A stretch of 35,462 nt of DNA from Lachnoclostridium sp. (GCA_015057755.1 SVDR01000018.1:1-35462); one strand, 5' to 3'; positions 7,668-16,916 are shown, counted from the first letter of the stretch. The notes: a model not told the origin generated them from the letters alone. Made by a program: numbers and translations.

Positions 7668-9299
7668 TTAGTGTTTATCTTCCAGCAGCATGGCTCCGCG
7701 CATCTCGATTCGCGGTCCGCCGCATTTTTCCAGATAGGCTCTGGTGATGGTAACGGCTCCGATGTTCGGGTCTCTTGGGATCTCATACATGATATCCAGC
7801 ATGAAATCTTCCATGATCGCACGAAGTGCACGGGCACCGGTTTCCTTTTTCATCGCCTCTTCCGCGATCCACTCCAGAGCGTCATCGTCGAAGCGAAGAT
7901 CAACTTCATCCATCTGTAATAACTTCTGGTACTGTTTCAGAATTGCATTTTTCGGTTCCTTCAAAATACGAACCAGGAAATCTTTTGTCAGACCCTGTAA
8001 AGTTACTGTGATCGGAAGACGGCCCAAAAATTCCGGAATCATACCGAAATTGCGAAGGTCCTGGTTGGTCACATGGCTTAGAAGTTTCGGGTCATTATCA
8101 TATTTATCTCTCAGCTCAGAACCGAAGCCCAGAGAAATTTTTTCTGTCATACGTTCTTTGATGATATTTTCCAGGTCCGGGAACGCGCCTCCACAGATAA
8201 ACAGAATGTTATCGGTGTTAATGGTTTCCATCGGAGTCATGGCATTTTTCTGGCTGGTTCCGACCGGAACTTCCACGGAAGCGCCTTCCAGCAGTTTGAG
8301 AAGTTCCTGCTGTACGGATTCGCCGCTGACATCGCGGGTGCTTGTGGATTTTTTCTTTGCGATCTTATCAATCTCGTCGATGAACACAATGCCCATCTCG
8401 GCTTTCTCCACGTCATTGTCAGCCGCTGCCAGCAGTTTGGAGATTACGCTCTCGATGTCATCACCGATATATCCGGCTTCGGTCAGGGATGTCGCGTCTG
8501 CGATCGCCAGCGGAACGTTAAGAAGTTTCGCCAGTGTCTTGACCAGGTAAGTCTTACCGCTTCCGGTCGGTCCGATCATGAGAATGTTGGACTTCTCAAT
8601 CTCTACGCTGGTATCAAACTTTGCAGCATCCGGCGATGTACGCTCAAATACACGCTTATAATGGTTGTAAACAGCGACAGAAATGACTTTTTTCGCCTGT
8701 TCCTGTCCGATCACGTATTCGTCCAGCTGTTCCTTGATGGAGTGCGGAGACGGAATCTCGCTCAGCTTGAACAGCTCTTTTTTCTTATTCTTTTTCTTTT
8801 TGACACGCTTTTTGCCTGTCAGAGCGCTCAGGTCGATCTGACCGATCGGGATACCCCAGCCCATATTGCCAAGCGGGATACCGCCCTGGCCCGGAGCCGG
8901 ATCGTTTTCTTCCTCCTCGTCATCGATCACTTCCACATCGCTTTCTTCCACAGTCTCTGTTTCAGGTTTTTCTTCAGCGACCGTTTTCTCAGACTCAGCT
9001 TTTTCCGGTTTTGCCTCGTCCTTTTGAGGCTTCTGATTTGGAGACATGCCCCACATGCCGGCTGGCATGCCCATATTCCAGAGCATATCCGGAGTGACGC
9101 CGGACATCATTCCCATATCCAGACCGGTGTTCTGGATGGTGTTGAATGCATTTTGCATGCAGTCAAAACAGATGTCGATTCCCGGCGGCATAGTGATCAT
9201 CTTGCCGGCTTTGCTCTCCGGTCTGCGGCAGACATAGCAGACTTTTTCATATTCGTCATCGTCCTGAGATTCTTCCCAGTGTTTTTCTTTATCGTTCAA
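7668..9299 (-). CDS. clpX: ClpX-type AAA+ unfoldase variant with long linker
   Basis: This is an ATP-driven unfoldase related to the ClpP partner ClpX. An N-terminal zinc domain carries Cys21, 24, 44 and 47. The AAA+ core has Walker A GPTGSGKT (243-250), pore loop GYIG (276-279), Walker B IVFIDE (304-309), ClpP-docking loop LGFG (390-393) and sensor 2 GAR (488-490). At 543 residues it is over 100 longer than usual. The extra part (about 49-180) is a Met/Gly-rich stretch, an acidic Glu-rich stretch and a Lys-rich stretch. The RKH pore loop is replaced by SQKNAMTP. The TTG start at 9299 is supported by GGAG 7 nt upstream. No clpP gene is adjacent. It may be a second ClpX of the organism. Confidence 0.88.
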   Translation of the reverse strand: MNDKEKHWEESQDDDEYEKVCYVCRRPESKAGKMITMPPGIDICFDCMQNAFNTIQNTGLDMGMMSGVTPDMLWNMGMPAGMWGMSPNQKPQKDEAKPEKAESEKTVAEEKPETETVEESDVEVIDDEEEENDPAPGQGGIPLGNMGWGIPIGQIDLSALTGKKRVKKKKNKKKELFKLSEIPSPHSIKEQLDEYVIGQEQAKKVISVAVYNHYKRVFERTSPDAAKFDTSVEIEKSNILMIGPTGSGKTYLVKTLAKLLNVPLAIADATSLTEAGYIGDDIESVISKLLAAADNDVEKAEMGIVFIDEIDKIAKKKSTSTRDVSGESVQQELLKLLEGASVEVPVGTSQKNAMTPMETINTDNILFICGGAFPDLENIIKERMTEKISLGFGSELRDKYDNDPKLLSHVTNQDLRNFGMIPEFLGRLPITVTLQGLTKDFLVRILKEPKNAILKQYQKLLQMDEVDLRFDDDALEWIAEEAMKKETGARALRAIMEDFMLDIMYEIPRDPNIGAVTITRAYLEKCGGPRIEMRGAMLLEDKH

Positions 9300-9359
9300 A
9301 ATAATTCTCCTTCACTAATACAAGAGCTCATTTTATGTTTAGAAACTATACGAACAATA

Positions 9360-9388
9360 ATTATAATGCATTTTGCCCTATCCCGCAA
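9360..9388 (-). promoter_or_regulatory. Promoter of the clpX-like gene
   Basis: On the minus strand TTGCGG (plus 9383-9388) and a perfect TATAAT (plus 9360-9365) are 17 nt apart. No CIRCE or CtsR-type repeat was seen around it, so heat-shock control is not supported. Confidence 0.65.
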
Positions 9389-9437
9389 GCAAAACACCAT
9401 TGTTTAACGAATTCTTCATTTTTATTTTTGAATGTTT

Positions 9438-9467
9438 TTGAAGTTTTTTGTAGGCTGTACGGATAAT
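9438..9467 (+). promoter_or_regulatory. Candidate promoter of gltS
   Basis: TTGAAG at 9438-9443 and GATAAT at 9462-9467 are spaced 18 nt, in an AT-rich tract. The leader to the ATG is about 45 nt. Confidence 0.5.
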
Positions 9468-9517
9468 AAAACACAAGAAATGAGAAACGAAAAATAAAAA
9501 CAATCAGGAGGGTTACT

Positions 9518-10702
9518 ATGACAACAATCTCACTCGACATGTACCAGGCTTGTGCGCTTGCAGCACTGGTTTACTGCCTTGGACGAATTATGAAGCAGAA
9601 ACTTGCATTCCTCGACAGATACTGTATTCCGGCTCCGGTTGCCGGCGGTGTAGTATTCGCACTGGCACATCTTGCATTATACAGTGCAGGCATTCTGGAA
9701 CTGACATTTGACACAACACTTCAGAATGTATTTATGACAATCTTCTTCTGCAGCGTTGGTTTTACCGCCTGCTTCCGTCTGTTAAAGAAGGGCGGTATTC
9801 AGGTATTTTTATTCCTTGGTCTTGCAATTGGTATCTGTATCGTACAGGATGCAGCAGGTGCCGGTCTTGCAGCTGCATTTGGTCTTGATCCGTTACTTGG
9901 TCTTTGCATGGGTTCCATGCCGTTAGTTGGCGGTCACGGTACATCCGGCTCCTTTGGACCGCTCCTTGAAGCGGACTACGGTGTGGTTGGTGCGCAGACG
10001 GTTGCCCTTGCAGCAGCTACATATGGTCTTGTTGGTGGTTCCATCATGGGCGGTCCGGTCGCTCGTATGCGTGTTGAGAAACACGGTTTAAAATCCACAG
10101 CCGCTGAAGAAGGCAACGCAGCAGCAGAAGTGGCATCTCCGATCAACGGTGACAAATTCACAACAGCAGCGATGTTCCTCGCAGTTTCTATCGGTATCGG
10201 TACTTTTATCTATGCATTCTTCAAAGATGTACTTGATTTAACATTCCCGACCTACATTGGTGCGATGTTAGCAGCAGCGGCAGTTAGAAATATCTGGGAC
10301 GTAAGAAACAAAGAGCTCCCGATGGAAGAGATTGATGCTCTCGGCGGTCTTTCTCTGAACCTGTTCCTTTCCATGGCTATGATGAGCTTAAAGCTCTGGC
10401 AGCTTGCGGCGCTGGCTCTCCCGATGATCGTAATTTTACTTGTACAGACAGTCATCATGTTCCTGTATGCAAACTTCTTAGTATTCAACGTAATGGGCCG
10501 TGATTACGAGGCAGCAGCGATGACAACAGCATTCTGTGGTTTTGGTATGGGTGCTACTCCGAATGCGATGGCAAATATGAGAGCTCTTGTAGAGCGTTAC
10601 GGTGCAGCTCCGCGAGCATTCTTCATTGTACCGTTAGTAGGCAGTTTATTCGTAGACTTCTTTAACTCGATGATCTTAACAACATTTATGAATTTCCTTT
10701 AA
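9518..10702 (+). CDS. gltS: Sodium/glutamate symporter GltS
   Basis: This secondary transporter couples sodium to glutamate uptake. The two inverted halves each carry the family re-entrant loop: GGHGTSGSFGP near residue 147 in the first half and CGFGMGATPNAMANM near residue 345 in the second. The 394 residues with about ten to twelve hydrophobic segments match GltS. ATG at 9518 is preceded by AGGAGGGTTACT. It is a single gene with its own promoter and a terminator shared with the convergent protease gene. Confidence 0.94.
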   Translation: MTTISLDMYQACALAALVYCLGRIMKQKLAFLDRYCIPAPVAGGVVFALAHLALYSAGILELTFDTTLQNVFMTIFFCSVGFTACFRLLKKGGIQVFLFLGLAIGICIVQDAAGAGLAAAFGLDPLLGLCMGSMPLVGGHGTSGSFGPLLEADYGVVGAQTVALAAATYGLVGGSIMGGPVARMRVEKHGLKSTAAEEGNAAAEVASPINGDKFTTAAMFLAVSIGIGTFIYAFFKDVLDLTFPTYIGAMLAAAAVRNIWDVRNKELPMEEIDALGGLSLNLFLSMAMMSLKLWQLAALALPMIVILLVQTVIMFLYANFLVFNVMGRDYEAAAMTTAFCGFGMGATPNAMANMRALVERYGAAPRAFFIVPLVGSLFVDFFNSMILTTFMNFL

Positions 10703-10706
10703 GGCT

Positions 10707-10746
10707 GAAAACCTGCTCTGAGAGAATTCTCCGGGCAGGTTTTTTG
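10707..10746. terminator. Terminator between gltS and the subtilase gene
   Basis: AACCTGCTC (10710-10718) pairs with GGGCAGGTT (10733-10741) with one G-T pair, followed by a six-base T-run. The A-run on the other side is short, so it is stronger for gltS. Confidence 0.85.
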
Positions 10747-10753
10747 CGCAGAT

Positions 10754-12466
10754 TCAAATTCGTAAATTTAGAAATGCCTGATACAGATTGAGGGTTCCAT
10801 AACCAAATTCACGGTTGGGGTAAGTAAGAGAGGGATTTCTGTCGGCACCGCGGATCAGATACGCTTTGATTGTGGAGGAATTCATGTAAGGGTCATTGCC
10901 TTTGAGGATTCCCCAGTTTAAGAGAATGGCAGCAGCGCCTGCCGCATAGGCGGCTGCTGCGGAGGTTCCCGTCAGAGTTTGGTAGGAGGATCGGGAATTT
11001 GCAGCAAGGATTTCCACTCCGGGGGCGGCAAAATCCGGTTTGATCGCACCGGAACGGCTGAAACCGCGGCTGGAGTGAATGTAAATCCCGCCGCTCCGAT
11101 GATCATAGGCTCCGACGGTAATGGGATAATACGCATTTCCAGGACCGGTGATCAGAGTGTCCGGATCAGGGCGGAGAAAATAGGTGTCCTCAGGGATGAA
11201 GGCGCGGTTGGGCAGCCAGAGGTGGAAGGAATCGGAAATATCCGTCTTGTTTGTGACTGTGAGCGTCCAGATTCCGGGAAATGGGTCCTGAAACCGTAGA
11301 AAGATCAGCTGACTTCCGCTGGCGTTGGAAACAATACGGGAGTAGACGGTAATCTTCGTTCCCTCCAGAAGAAAAGTTAATGTATCCGCCTGCATATTTC
11401 GAAGAGCCGGACTTTCTGCGACTTCTCCGGAAGGAGAACGGAAGCGAATGGCATATGCGGCAGTATTTTGCGCCCAGAATTCCATGGAGAAGCCGCGGGT
11501 GGTTTCTCCGACATTCAATTCAATCTGATTAGTCGGATTGTCCGGGGAGGAAGAACCGCGATAATGATGGGCGTAACCGGTTTCATTGCCGGCAGCGACT
11601 ACAAACGCAGTGCCACGAAAGGTGCTCATTTCATTTAAGAATAGACTAAGGTTAGAGGTTCCCGTGTGGCTTCCCATGTTGGTTCCGACTGCCAGGCAGA
11701 CAACGAGGGGGGTGTTGTATTGTCTGGCGAGTGCAAACAGATAGCTGACGCCCAGCATGATATCATTCTCCTGATAGGCATCTGCGTCTTCTTTAATAAG
11801 AAAGAAATCGCGCAGATATTGTTTGGCAGGCTTCAGTTTGACGACTCCGATGTAACAATCCGGCGCAGCACCCGAAAAGCTCCCGTCTGCTGCTTCTCCT
11901 CCGGCTGCGATGGAGGCTGCCATGGTTCCGTGACCGTTGGTGTCGGTGGACGGGACCAGTTCAAGTGGATTTTCAGAGCGGAGCGCAGCGTCAATCTGTT
12001 CTTTTGTATACTGTGTTCCGTAGCTGACTGGGAAAATGGAAGAGAAATTGGATTCGGAAGGAGAGTTATTTCCCAACGTCTGATCCCAGATTCCCAGTAT
12101 CCGCGTCGTACCGTCATTGTTTTGAAATAAGGGGTTCTGATAATCAATTCCCGTGTCGATGAAGCCGATCATAACTCCGCGTCCGCGCTCCGATAATGGC
12201 GGAAGTCTCCGGGCGGAGAGGATTCCGGCTGCATCCAGACCGGATTGATCCAGAAGTGCGTAAAGTTTGGGGATGGCAGAATAGGTGGCTGTGGATATTG
12301 TCAGCTCTTGTGCCAGTGCTTGTGGAAGGTGGACGACGGCGAACTGGTAATTAATAAAATCAACGCAGTCCGTACCTGCGCGGGCAAGAAATTCTGCCGG
12401 GCGCACATCGTATCTGGTTATGAAGTCAGCGTAATCTTCAGAAGCAGAATTGGGATAACATGGCAT
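10754..12466 (-). CDS. S8 subtilisin-like peptidase, clostridial Csp-like
   Basis: This is a serine protease of the subtilase family resembling the Csp proteins that Clostridia use in spore germination. The complete triad is visible: Asp104 (IDTGID), His179 (NGHGT) and Ser502 (GTSAAAA), with oxyanion Asn294 (AAGNE). An insertion of about 150 residues with beta-rich character lies between AAGNE and the serine block, as in CspB/CspC. A short N-terminal region (1-90) resembles the Csp prodomain. There is no signal peptide. ATG at 12466 is chosen because GGAG is 7 nt upstream; an ATG two codons earlier sits almost on it. The serine block reads GTSAAAAYA instead of GTSMAAP. The spore role is inferred from family similarity only. 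Confidence 0.85.
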   Translation of the reverse strand: MPCYPNSASEDYADFITRYDVRPAEFLARAGTDCVDFINYQFAVVHLPQALAQELTISTATYSAIPKLYALLDQSGLDAAGILSARRLPPLSERGRGVMIGFIDTGIDYQNPLFQNNDGTTRILGIWDQTLGNNSPSESNFSSIFPVSYGTQYTKEQIDAALRSENPLELVPSTDTNGHGTMAASIAAGGEAADGSFSGAAPDCYIGVVKLKPAKQYLRDFFLIKEDADAYQENDIMLGVSYLFALARQYNTPLVVCLAVGTNMGSHTGTSNLSLFLNEMSTFRGTAFVVAAGNETGYAHHYRGSSSPDNPTNQIELNVGETTRGFSMEFWAQNTAAYAIRFRSPSGEVAESPALRNMQADTLTFLLEGTKITVYSRIVSNASGSQLIFLRFQDPFPGIWTLTVTNKTDISDSFHLWLPNRAFIPEDTYFLRPDPDTLITGPGNAYYPITVGAYDHRSGGIYIHSSRGFSRSGAIKPDFAAPGVEILAANSRSSYQTLTGTSAAAAYAAGAAAILLNWGILKGNDPYMNSSTIKAYLIRGADRNPSLTYPNREFGYGTLNLYQAFLNLRI

Positions 12467-12609
12467 AGTCATACTCCAAATGGATGTTGTTTATACTATA
12501 TGATATGACGGCCGAAAGGACACAAGACAAAGAGATGGACGAAGCCTGTAAAATAGTGTAAGATTAGAGAAACAGAATGTTTTGGCAGCAGTGAGGAAGG
12601 AGACAGGAT

Positions 12610-13092
12610 ATGTTTGGATTTTTGACATTGGGAACAACCATGACAATGGCAGATCTGGCTTTGAAAAACCGGATCGACAGTCAGAAGGACGAAGATTTTC
12701 CGAGGGAGCTGGAGGGCTCCAAGGGAATGATCATGCTGTATAAGAATCACAATGACGGTTTTTCTTTTGGTGTTCTTCGTGGTTCAAGGCTGGTGGAACT
12801 GGTTCCGGTCTGTCTGACTTCCGGAATTGCGGGAATCTGGGCATATCTGATGAGTGTCCGGGGCAGATGGATGGAAAAGATCGCGCTGACGTTTGTTCTG
12901 GCCGGCGGCGCCAGCAATCTGATCGACCGTCTGACGAAAGGTTATGTGGTGGATTACATTTGCGTGCAGTGGAAAGCACTGAAAAAGGTTGTATTCAATC
13001 TGGCAGATGTGTTTATTATGGTCGGATGCGGTCTAATGATAGCGGTCAATGCTTTGGATACGCTGAAAGACAGACTGAAACGTAAGAAATAG
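12610..13092 (+). CDS. lspA: Signal peptidase II (LspA)-like aspartyl protease
   Basis: This membrane aspartyl protease is expected to cleave lipoprotein signal peptides. The conserved features are DLALK at 15-19, NHNDGFSFG (46-54, the NxGaaF-type block), GGASNLIDR with Asp106, and FNLADVFI with Asp133, the second catalytic aspartate. The 160 residues hold about four hydrophobic segments. ATG at 12610 follows AGGAG at 7 nt. It is divergent from the subtilase gene and 20 nt ahead of a GT8 glycosyltransferase gene, not beside rluD as LspA often is, so it could be a second copy. The NxGaaF block is altered to NHNDGF, which leaves specificity open. Confidence 0.85.
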   Translation: MFGFLTLGTTMTMADLALKNRIDSQKDEDFPRELEGSKGMIMLYKNHNDGFSFGVLRGSRLVELVPVCLTSGIAGIWAYLMSVRGRWMEKIALTFVLAGGASNLIDRLTKGYVVDYICVQWKALKKVVFNLADVFIMVGCGLMIAVNALDTLKDRLKRKK

Positions 13093-13112
13093 AGACAAGG
13101 GGGAATCCGGGT

Positions 13113-14105
13113 TTGAATATTTTATATGCGTCCAATGACGGGTTTGCGAGACATCTCGGAACCTCCATGAATTCCTTGTTTGATAAGAATCGTGGAGCAG
13201 AGACGATCACGGTTTATGTGCTGTCTCTGGGACTGTCGGAAGAAAATATCGGAAAGCTGCAGACGATCGCGGATACATTTAACCGCGAGCTGGTGATTTT
13301 GGAGCTGGGCGATATTCGGCAAAAATTTGATTTTGATGTGGATACAGGCGGATATGACATCAGCATCATGGGCCGTCTGTTTATGGGAGAAATGCTTCCG
13401 GAATATGTAGAACGTGTGCTGTATCTGGATTGTGATACGGTTATCGTCCGTCCGCTTGAAAAGATGTGGAAAGAGCCGCTTGGCGGGGCGATTTTGGGAG
13501 CAGTCATGGAGCCGACCATTTATGAGGCGGTAAAGGAGTCCATCGGACTGGAAAAAGAGGACGGATATTATAATTCAGGCGTTCTTCTGGTGGACCTGAA
13601 GCGATGGAGAGAAGAACGGATTCAGGAAAAGCTGATGCAGTTTTTGAAGGAAAAAGGCGGAGCTCTGTTTGCCAGCGATCAGGATCTGTTAAATGGAGCA
13701 TTAAAGGGACGCATCCATACGCTGATGCCGGTCTGCAACTTTTTCCCGAATTACCGTTATTTTTCTTATAAAACTTTAGTGGAGCATGCGCCGTCCTACC
13801 GGGCGGTGTCCAAAGAAGAGTTTAAAAAGGCGAAACAGCACCCGATCATCATTCATTATATGGGAGATGAACGTCCGTGGATCCGGGGAAATCTGAACCA
13901 CTACCGACTCGCCTATGAGAAATATCTGGCGAAGACCCCGTGGGCGGGCACACCGAAAGAAAAGGGAAAAGAAATTTATATGCTGGTTTACCATGCGATG
14001 GACTATGCGACAGCGGTCTGTCCGGAGATTCGCTGGTATATCAGTAAGAAGTTTGGTATGAAGGCGGTTATGAGCCGGAAGAAGCAGGCGGAGGAAAAGA
14101 AATGA
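13113..14105 (+). CDS. Glycosyltransferase family 8
   Basis: This is a retaining GT-A glycosyltransferase like those adding galactose or glucose to lipopolysaccharide or teichoic glycans. The metal-binding DxD lies in LYLDCDTVIV (DCD at 106-108). The second metal ligand motif HYMGDERPW is at 248-256, matching the family HxxGxxKPW. The start is TTG at 13113, supported by AAGGGGG upstream. The C-terminal segment (about 285-330) is basic and amphipathic, suitable for membrane contact. Its last four bases overlap the next gene, indicating translational coupling. The acceptor is unknown. Confidence 0.9.
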   Translation: MNILYASNDGFARHLGTSMNSLFDKNRGAETITVYVLSLGLSEENIGKLQTIADTFNRELVILELGDIRQKFDFDVDTGGYDISIMGRLFMGEMLPEYVERVLYLDCDTVIVRPLEKMWKEPLGGAILGAVMEPTIYEAVKESIGLEKEDGYYNSGVLLVDLKRWREERIQEKLMQFLKEKGGALFASDQDLLNGALKGRIHTLMPVCNFFPNYRYFSYKTLVEHAPSYRAVSKEEFKKAKQHPIIIHYMGDERPWIRGNLNHYRLAYEKYLAKTPWAGTPKEKGKEIYMLVYHAMDYATAVCPEIRWYISKKFGMKAVMSRKKQAEEKK

Positions 14106-15094
14106 TTACGGTACTGCTGGCAGCGTGGAACGGAGAAGCGTATATTGAGGAACAGATGGATTCCATTTTGAACCAGAAAGGCAATGAAGAAGAACTGGAA
14201 GTTCTTGTGTCGGATGATGGTTCGACCGATCGGACGCGCGAGATTCTGGCGCGATATTCGGCTGCGTATCCGGACCGTGTGATGCTGAGTCATCGGAGTC
14301 CGGAGCGAAAGGCGAAGGACCTGGCAGATGGGATTCCGGCAGCGGCAGGTAATTTTTTCTGGCTGCTGTCACAGACAGGAAAAGCAGACTATTACATGCT
14401 CAGCGATCAGGACGATGTATGGAAGCCGGATAAAGTAAATGTGCTGATGGCTGAGATGAAACGGCTGGAAGCGCAGCATGGAACAGAATATCCGATCCTG
14501 GTACATTCGGATATGGAAGTGGTGGATGCGAATCTGAAAGTGATTCATCCGAGCTTTTTCAAGTATCAGAAATGCGATCCGGACCGAACCGGTTTTGCGG
14601 AACTTTTAGTGGAAAATTCCGTGACTGGCGGAGCAGTCATGATGAACCGTGCGCTGGCAGAGCTTCTGAAGGAACGTCCGCAGGCATGTTTTATGCATGA
14701 CTGGTGGATCGCGCTGGCAGCTTCTTGTTTCGGAACGATTTCTCATGTAAAAGAACCGCTTTATCTATACCGCCAGCATGGACAGAACACGCTGGGCGCG
14801 AAGGCGACCGGAAGTGTGACGGACGTGGCGGAACGACTGGAACGGTCTGCGCAGGTAGAGGAAAATTACCGGAACATGGAGGCTCAGGCTCATGCATTCG
14901 GTTCCATGTACCGGGAGCAGATGAGCGAAGAACAGAAGGCTGTGCTGCGTGCATATCTGGCACTTCGCTATCAGTCACCAATGGGACGGCTTCGGAATAT
15001 TTTAAAAAACCGATTTTATAAAAGTTCGAAGCTGCAGACACTTGCTCAGTGCGTGACGATTCCGCGTCCGGACGGAGATCACCGGCTGGTGTGA
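14102..15094 (+). CDS. Glycosyltransferase family 2 (RgpB/rhamnosyltransferase-like)
   Basis: This is an inverting GT-A enzyme. The N-terminal nucleotide-sugar part reads VLLAAWNGEAYIEEQ, then SDDGSTDRT at 38-46. The acceptor-side DxD equivalent SDQDDVW is at 101-107, a form common in wall-polysaccharide rhamnosyltransferases. The WWIAL segment follows the catalytic domain. ATG overlaps the upstream stop as ATGA. The C-terminus ends with a basic tail. The donor is plausibly dTDP-rhamnose given rfbC in the locus, but that is inference. Confidence 0.9.
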   Translation: MITVLLAAWNGEAYIEEQMDSILNQKGNEEELEVLVSDDGSTDRTREILARYSAAYPDRVMLSHRSPERKAKDLADGIPAAAGNFFWLLSQTGKADYYMLSDQDDVWKPDKVNVLMAEMKRLEAQHGTEYPILVHSDMEVVDANLKVIHPSFFKYQKCDPDRTGFAELLVENSVTGGAVMMNRALAELLKERPQACFMHDWWIALAASCFGTISHVKEPLYLYRQHGQNTLGAKATGSVTDVAERLERSAQVEENYRNMEAQAHAFGSMYREQMSEEQKAVLRAYLALRYQSPMGRLRNILKNRFYKSSKLQTLAQCVTIPRPDGDHRLV

Positions 15095-15110
15095 TGGGGG
15101 AGAATGGAAC

Positions 15111-15980
15111 GTGAAGATAAATTGTGTGATATTGAATTATAATGATGCAGCCACGGTGCTGGAGCTGGTGAGTGAGATCGGTGGATATCAGGCGCTGGAA
15201 CGGATTGTCATTGTGGACAATGCTTCGACGGATGATTCCTGGGAAAGATTGCAGGAATTGAAGGACCGGTATGATCATGTGGACTTGCTCTGTGCTGAGA
15301 AAAACGGCGGATACGGAGCCGGAAACAATCTCGGAGTGCGTTATGCGGTGGAAAATAATGGTGCGGACTATGTGCTGATCGCCAATCCGGATGTGAAGTT
15401 TTCGGAAACGTGTGTGAAACGTCTGGCAGGAATCCTTGGCCGGCATCCGGAGCTGGCGGTGGCGACAGCCTTGATGGAAGACCAGACCTTTGGAGAGATG
15501 AAAAACGGCTGGAAAGTTCACGGTTTCTGGGGCGAGCTGCTTGCCATGGGTCCGATCAGCAGACGTTTGTTTAAGAAATGGCTGAATTATCCGGAGAAAT
15601 ATTTTGAAGGAAAGAAAGCCGTATACGTGGACGCGGTCCATGGTTCCATGCTGATGGTGGATGGAAAGAAGTTTATGGAAGCCGGCGGATACGATGAAGG
15701 GATCTTTTTGTACCAGGAAGAAACAGTGCTGGCGAGCCGGATGAAGGCGAAGGGATATAAGTCTCTGCTGGTTCTGGATCAAAAGTATCGACATGAACAT
15801 TCGGTATCCATCAGCAAGTCTTTCAAAGGACAGATGGAGCGCCAGAAACTGAGAAATGCAAGTGTATTGTACTATATGAAGCATTACCTTGGAATCTGTC
15901 CGGTAAAGGAGACCATCGCAAAAGTGTGGTTTGCAGGGATCATGCTGGAGATCATGGTGGCCGGGAAGCTAGTAAAATAG
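15111..15980 (+). CDS. Glycosyltransferase family 2 (WbbL-like)
   Basis: This is a GT-A inverting glycosyltransferase with VILNYNDAATV at 6-16, VDNASTDDS at 35-43, NGGYGAGNN at 65-73 and the DxD-type NPDV at 92-95. These are the hallmarks of the WbbL group of rhamnosyltransferases. YQEETVLASRMKAKGY near residue 205 carries the acidic catalytic pair seen as ED in the family. The GTG start at 15111 follows GGGGGAG at 8 nt. A C-terminal hydrophobic stretch may peripherally anchor it. It is the last glycan gene before the AT-rich restriction-modification pair. Confidence 0.9.
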   Translation: MKINCVILNYNDAATVLELVSEIGGYQALERIVIVDNASTDDSWERLQELKDRYDHVDLLCAEKNGGYGAGNNLGVRYAVENNGADYVLIANPDVKFSETCVKRLAGILGRHPELAVATALMEDQTFGEMKNGWKVHGFWGELLAMGPISRRLFKKWLNYPEKYFEGKKAVYVDAVHGSMLMVDGKKFMEAGGYDEGIFLYQEETVLASRMKAKGYKSLLVLDQKYRHEHSVSISKSFKGQMERQKLRNASVLYYMKHYLGICPVKETIAKVWFAGIMLEIMVAGKLVK

Positions 15981-16019
15981 CGTTTGATAAATACTGCTTT
16001 CTAGAGAGGAGATAGTGCT

Positions 16020-16916
16020 GTGAGAAAAACGAAAGCGGAATGGATTTCTACTTTTAGGATGATGGGGGATTCCATATTGAGGGAACTTTCTGAAGTGGAG
16101 AAATCTGCAAATGATAAAGCGAGTGAAATTAATAAACGCATCAAAGAACATAGAGAAAATGAGATTGCTAGCGTTAATATTGTTGCCAAGTATGAACAAT
16201 GGGACAATCAGAAGTTATTGCATGAGATTTTGCTTTTAACCTATGCGTCTTATATTGTTATGCTTGAATACCGCAATAAGGTTTGGAAATATGAATACAT
16301 GGCATTTGCACGTCGTATTGGAGAATTATGGGAGCCATTTTGCAAGCTGGCATTTGTTTATTCAATTAAGGAACTTACATTAATCGAACCGCCGTTGTTT
16401 GATAATGTACAAGCACATATTAAGAAGGAAGTCACAGAATTTATTGAAAGCTTGGATCTATCTGAGAAGATTAAAGAGGAGTTGAAACTGTATTATGAGA
16501 TTCCCTGGACAATGGTTGACAGTGGGGGAATCAAACTTGGATTGGATTTGCATTTTGAGCAGAATGGAGTCCATTATAATTGTGATTTCAAAAGTGGATT
16601 TAGTTCAAACGAGAAAGGAAATACCAATCGGTTACTTCTGGTTGCAAGTATTTACAATTTACTGGGAGAAAAAGAGAAAACAGTTCTTTTCGTAAGACAG
16701 GCCGAGGATGAAAATAATCATTATTTGCAAACACTTAAAAATTCCCCGTATTGGGAAGTCTATTGTGCTGATGACGGATACGATGCAATGAAAAAATTTA
16801 CTGGATTTGATATGCGTAAATGGCTTGATGAAAATGTGGATTGGATAAATGACATAAGTATAGAGCTGAAATTGCATTTGGAGCAAAATGGACTTTTGAA
16901 GTACTTGACATGGTAA
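16020..16916 (+). CDS. Putative PD-(D/E)XK restriction endonuclease
   Basis: I do not recognise a named enzyme, but the 298-residue protein shows a nuclease-type core. A helix GELWEPFCKLAF (101-112) holds conserved-looking Glu. It is followed by LGLDLHFEQNGVHYNCDFKSG (173-193), where Asp176 and DFK (189-191) fit the D-x(n)-(D/E)xK metal site. A helix NTNRLLLVASIYNLL (201-215) then fits the motif that follows the active site. The N-terminal 90 residues are charged and coiled-coil-like. GTG at 16020 is supported by GAGGAG at 8 nt. Directly downstream is an N6-adenine methyltransferase, so it is most likely the cutting partner. Base composition is clearly AT-richer than the flanking glycan genes, suggesting transfer. 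Confidence 0.7.
   Translation: MRKTKAEWISTFRMMGDSILRELSEVEKSANDKASEINKRIKEHRENEIASVNIVAKYEQWDNQKLLHEILLLTYASYIVMLEYRNKVWKYEYMAFARRIGELWEPFCKLAFVYSIKELTLIEPPLFDNVQAHIKKEVTEFIESLDLSEKIKEELKLYYEIPWTMVDSGGIKLGLDLHFEQNGVHYNCDFKSGFSSNEKGNTNRLLLVASIYNLLGEKEKTVLFVRQAEDENNHYLQTLKNSPYWEVYCADDGYDAMKKFTGFDMRKWLDENVDWINDISIELKLHLEQNGLLKYLTW

Noticed and set aside
7744..8550. A 268-codon plus-strand open frame opposite the clpX-like gene
   Set aside because: It is Ser/Arg-rich with no motif, and lies antisense to the conserved AAA+ core.
14691..15884. A 397-codon open frame on the minus strand opposite two glycosyltransferase genes
   Set aside because: It has no ribosome site or recognisable domain, its composition is that of an antisense shadow (His/Arg/Ser-rich), and the plus-strand genes carry full GT2 motifs.
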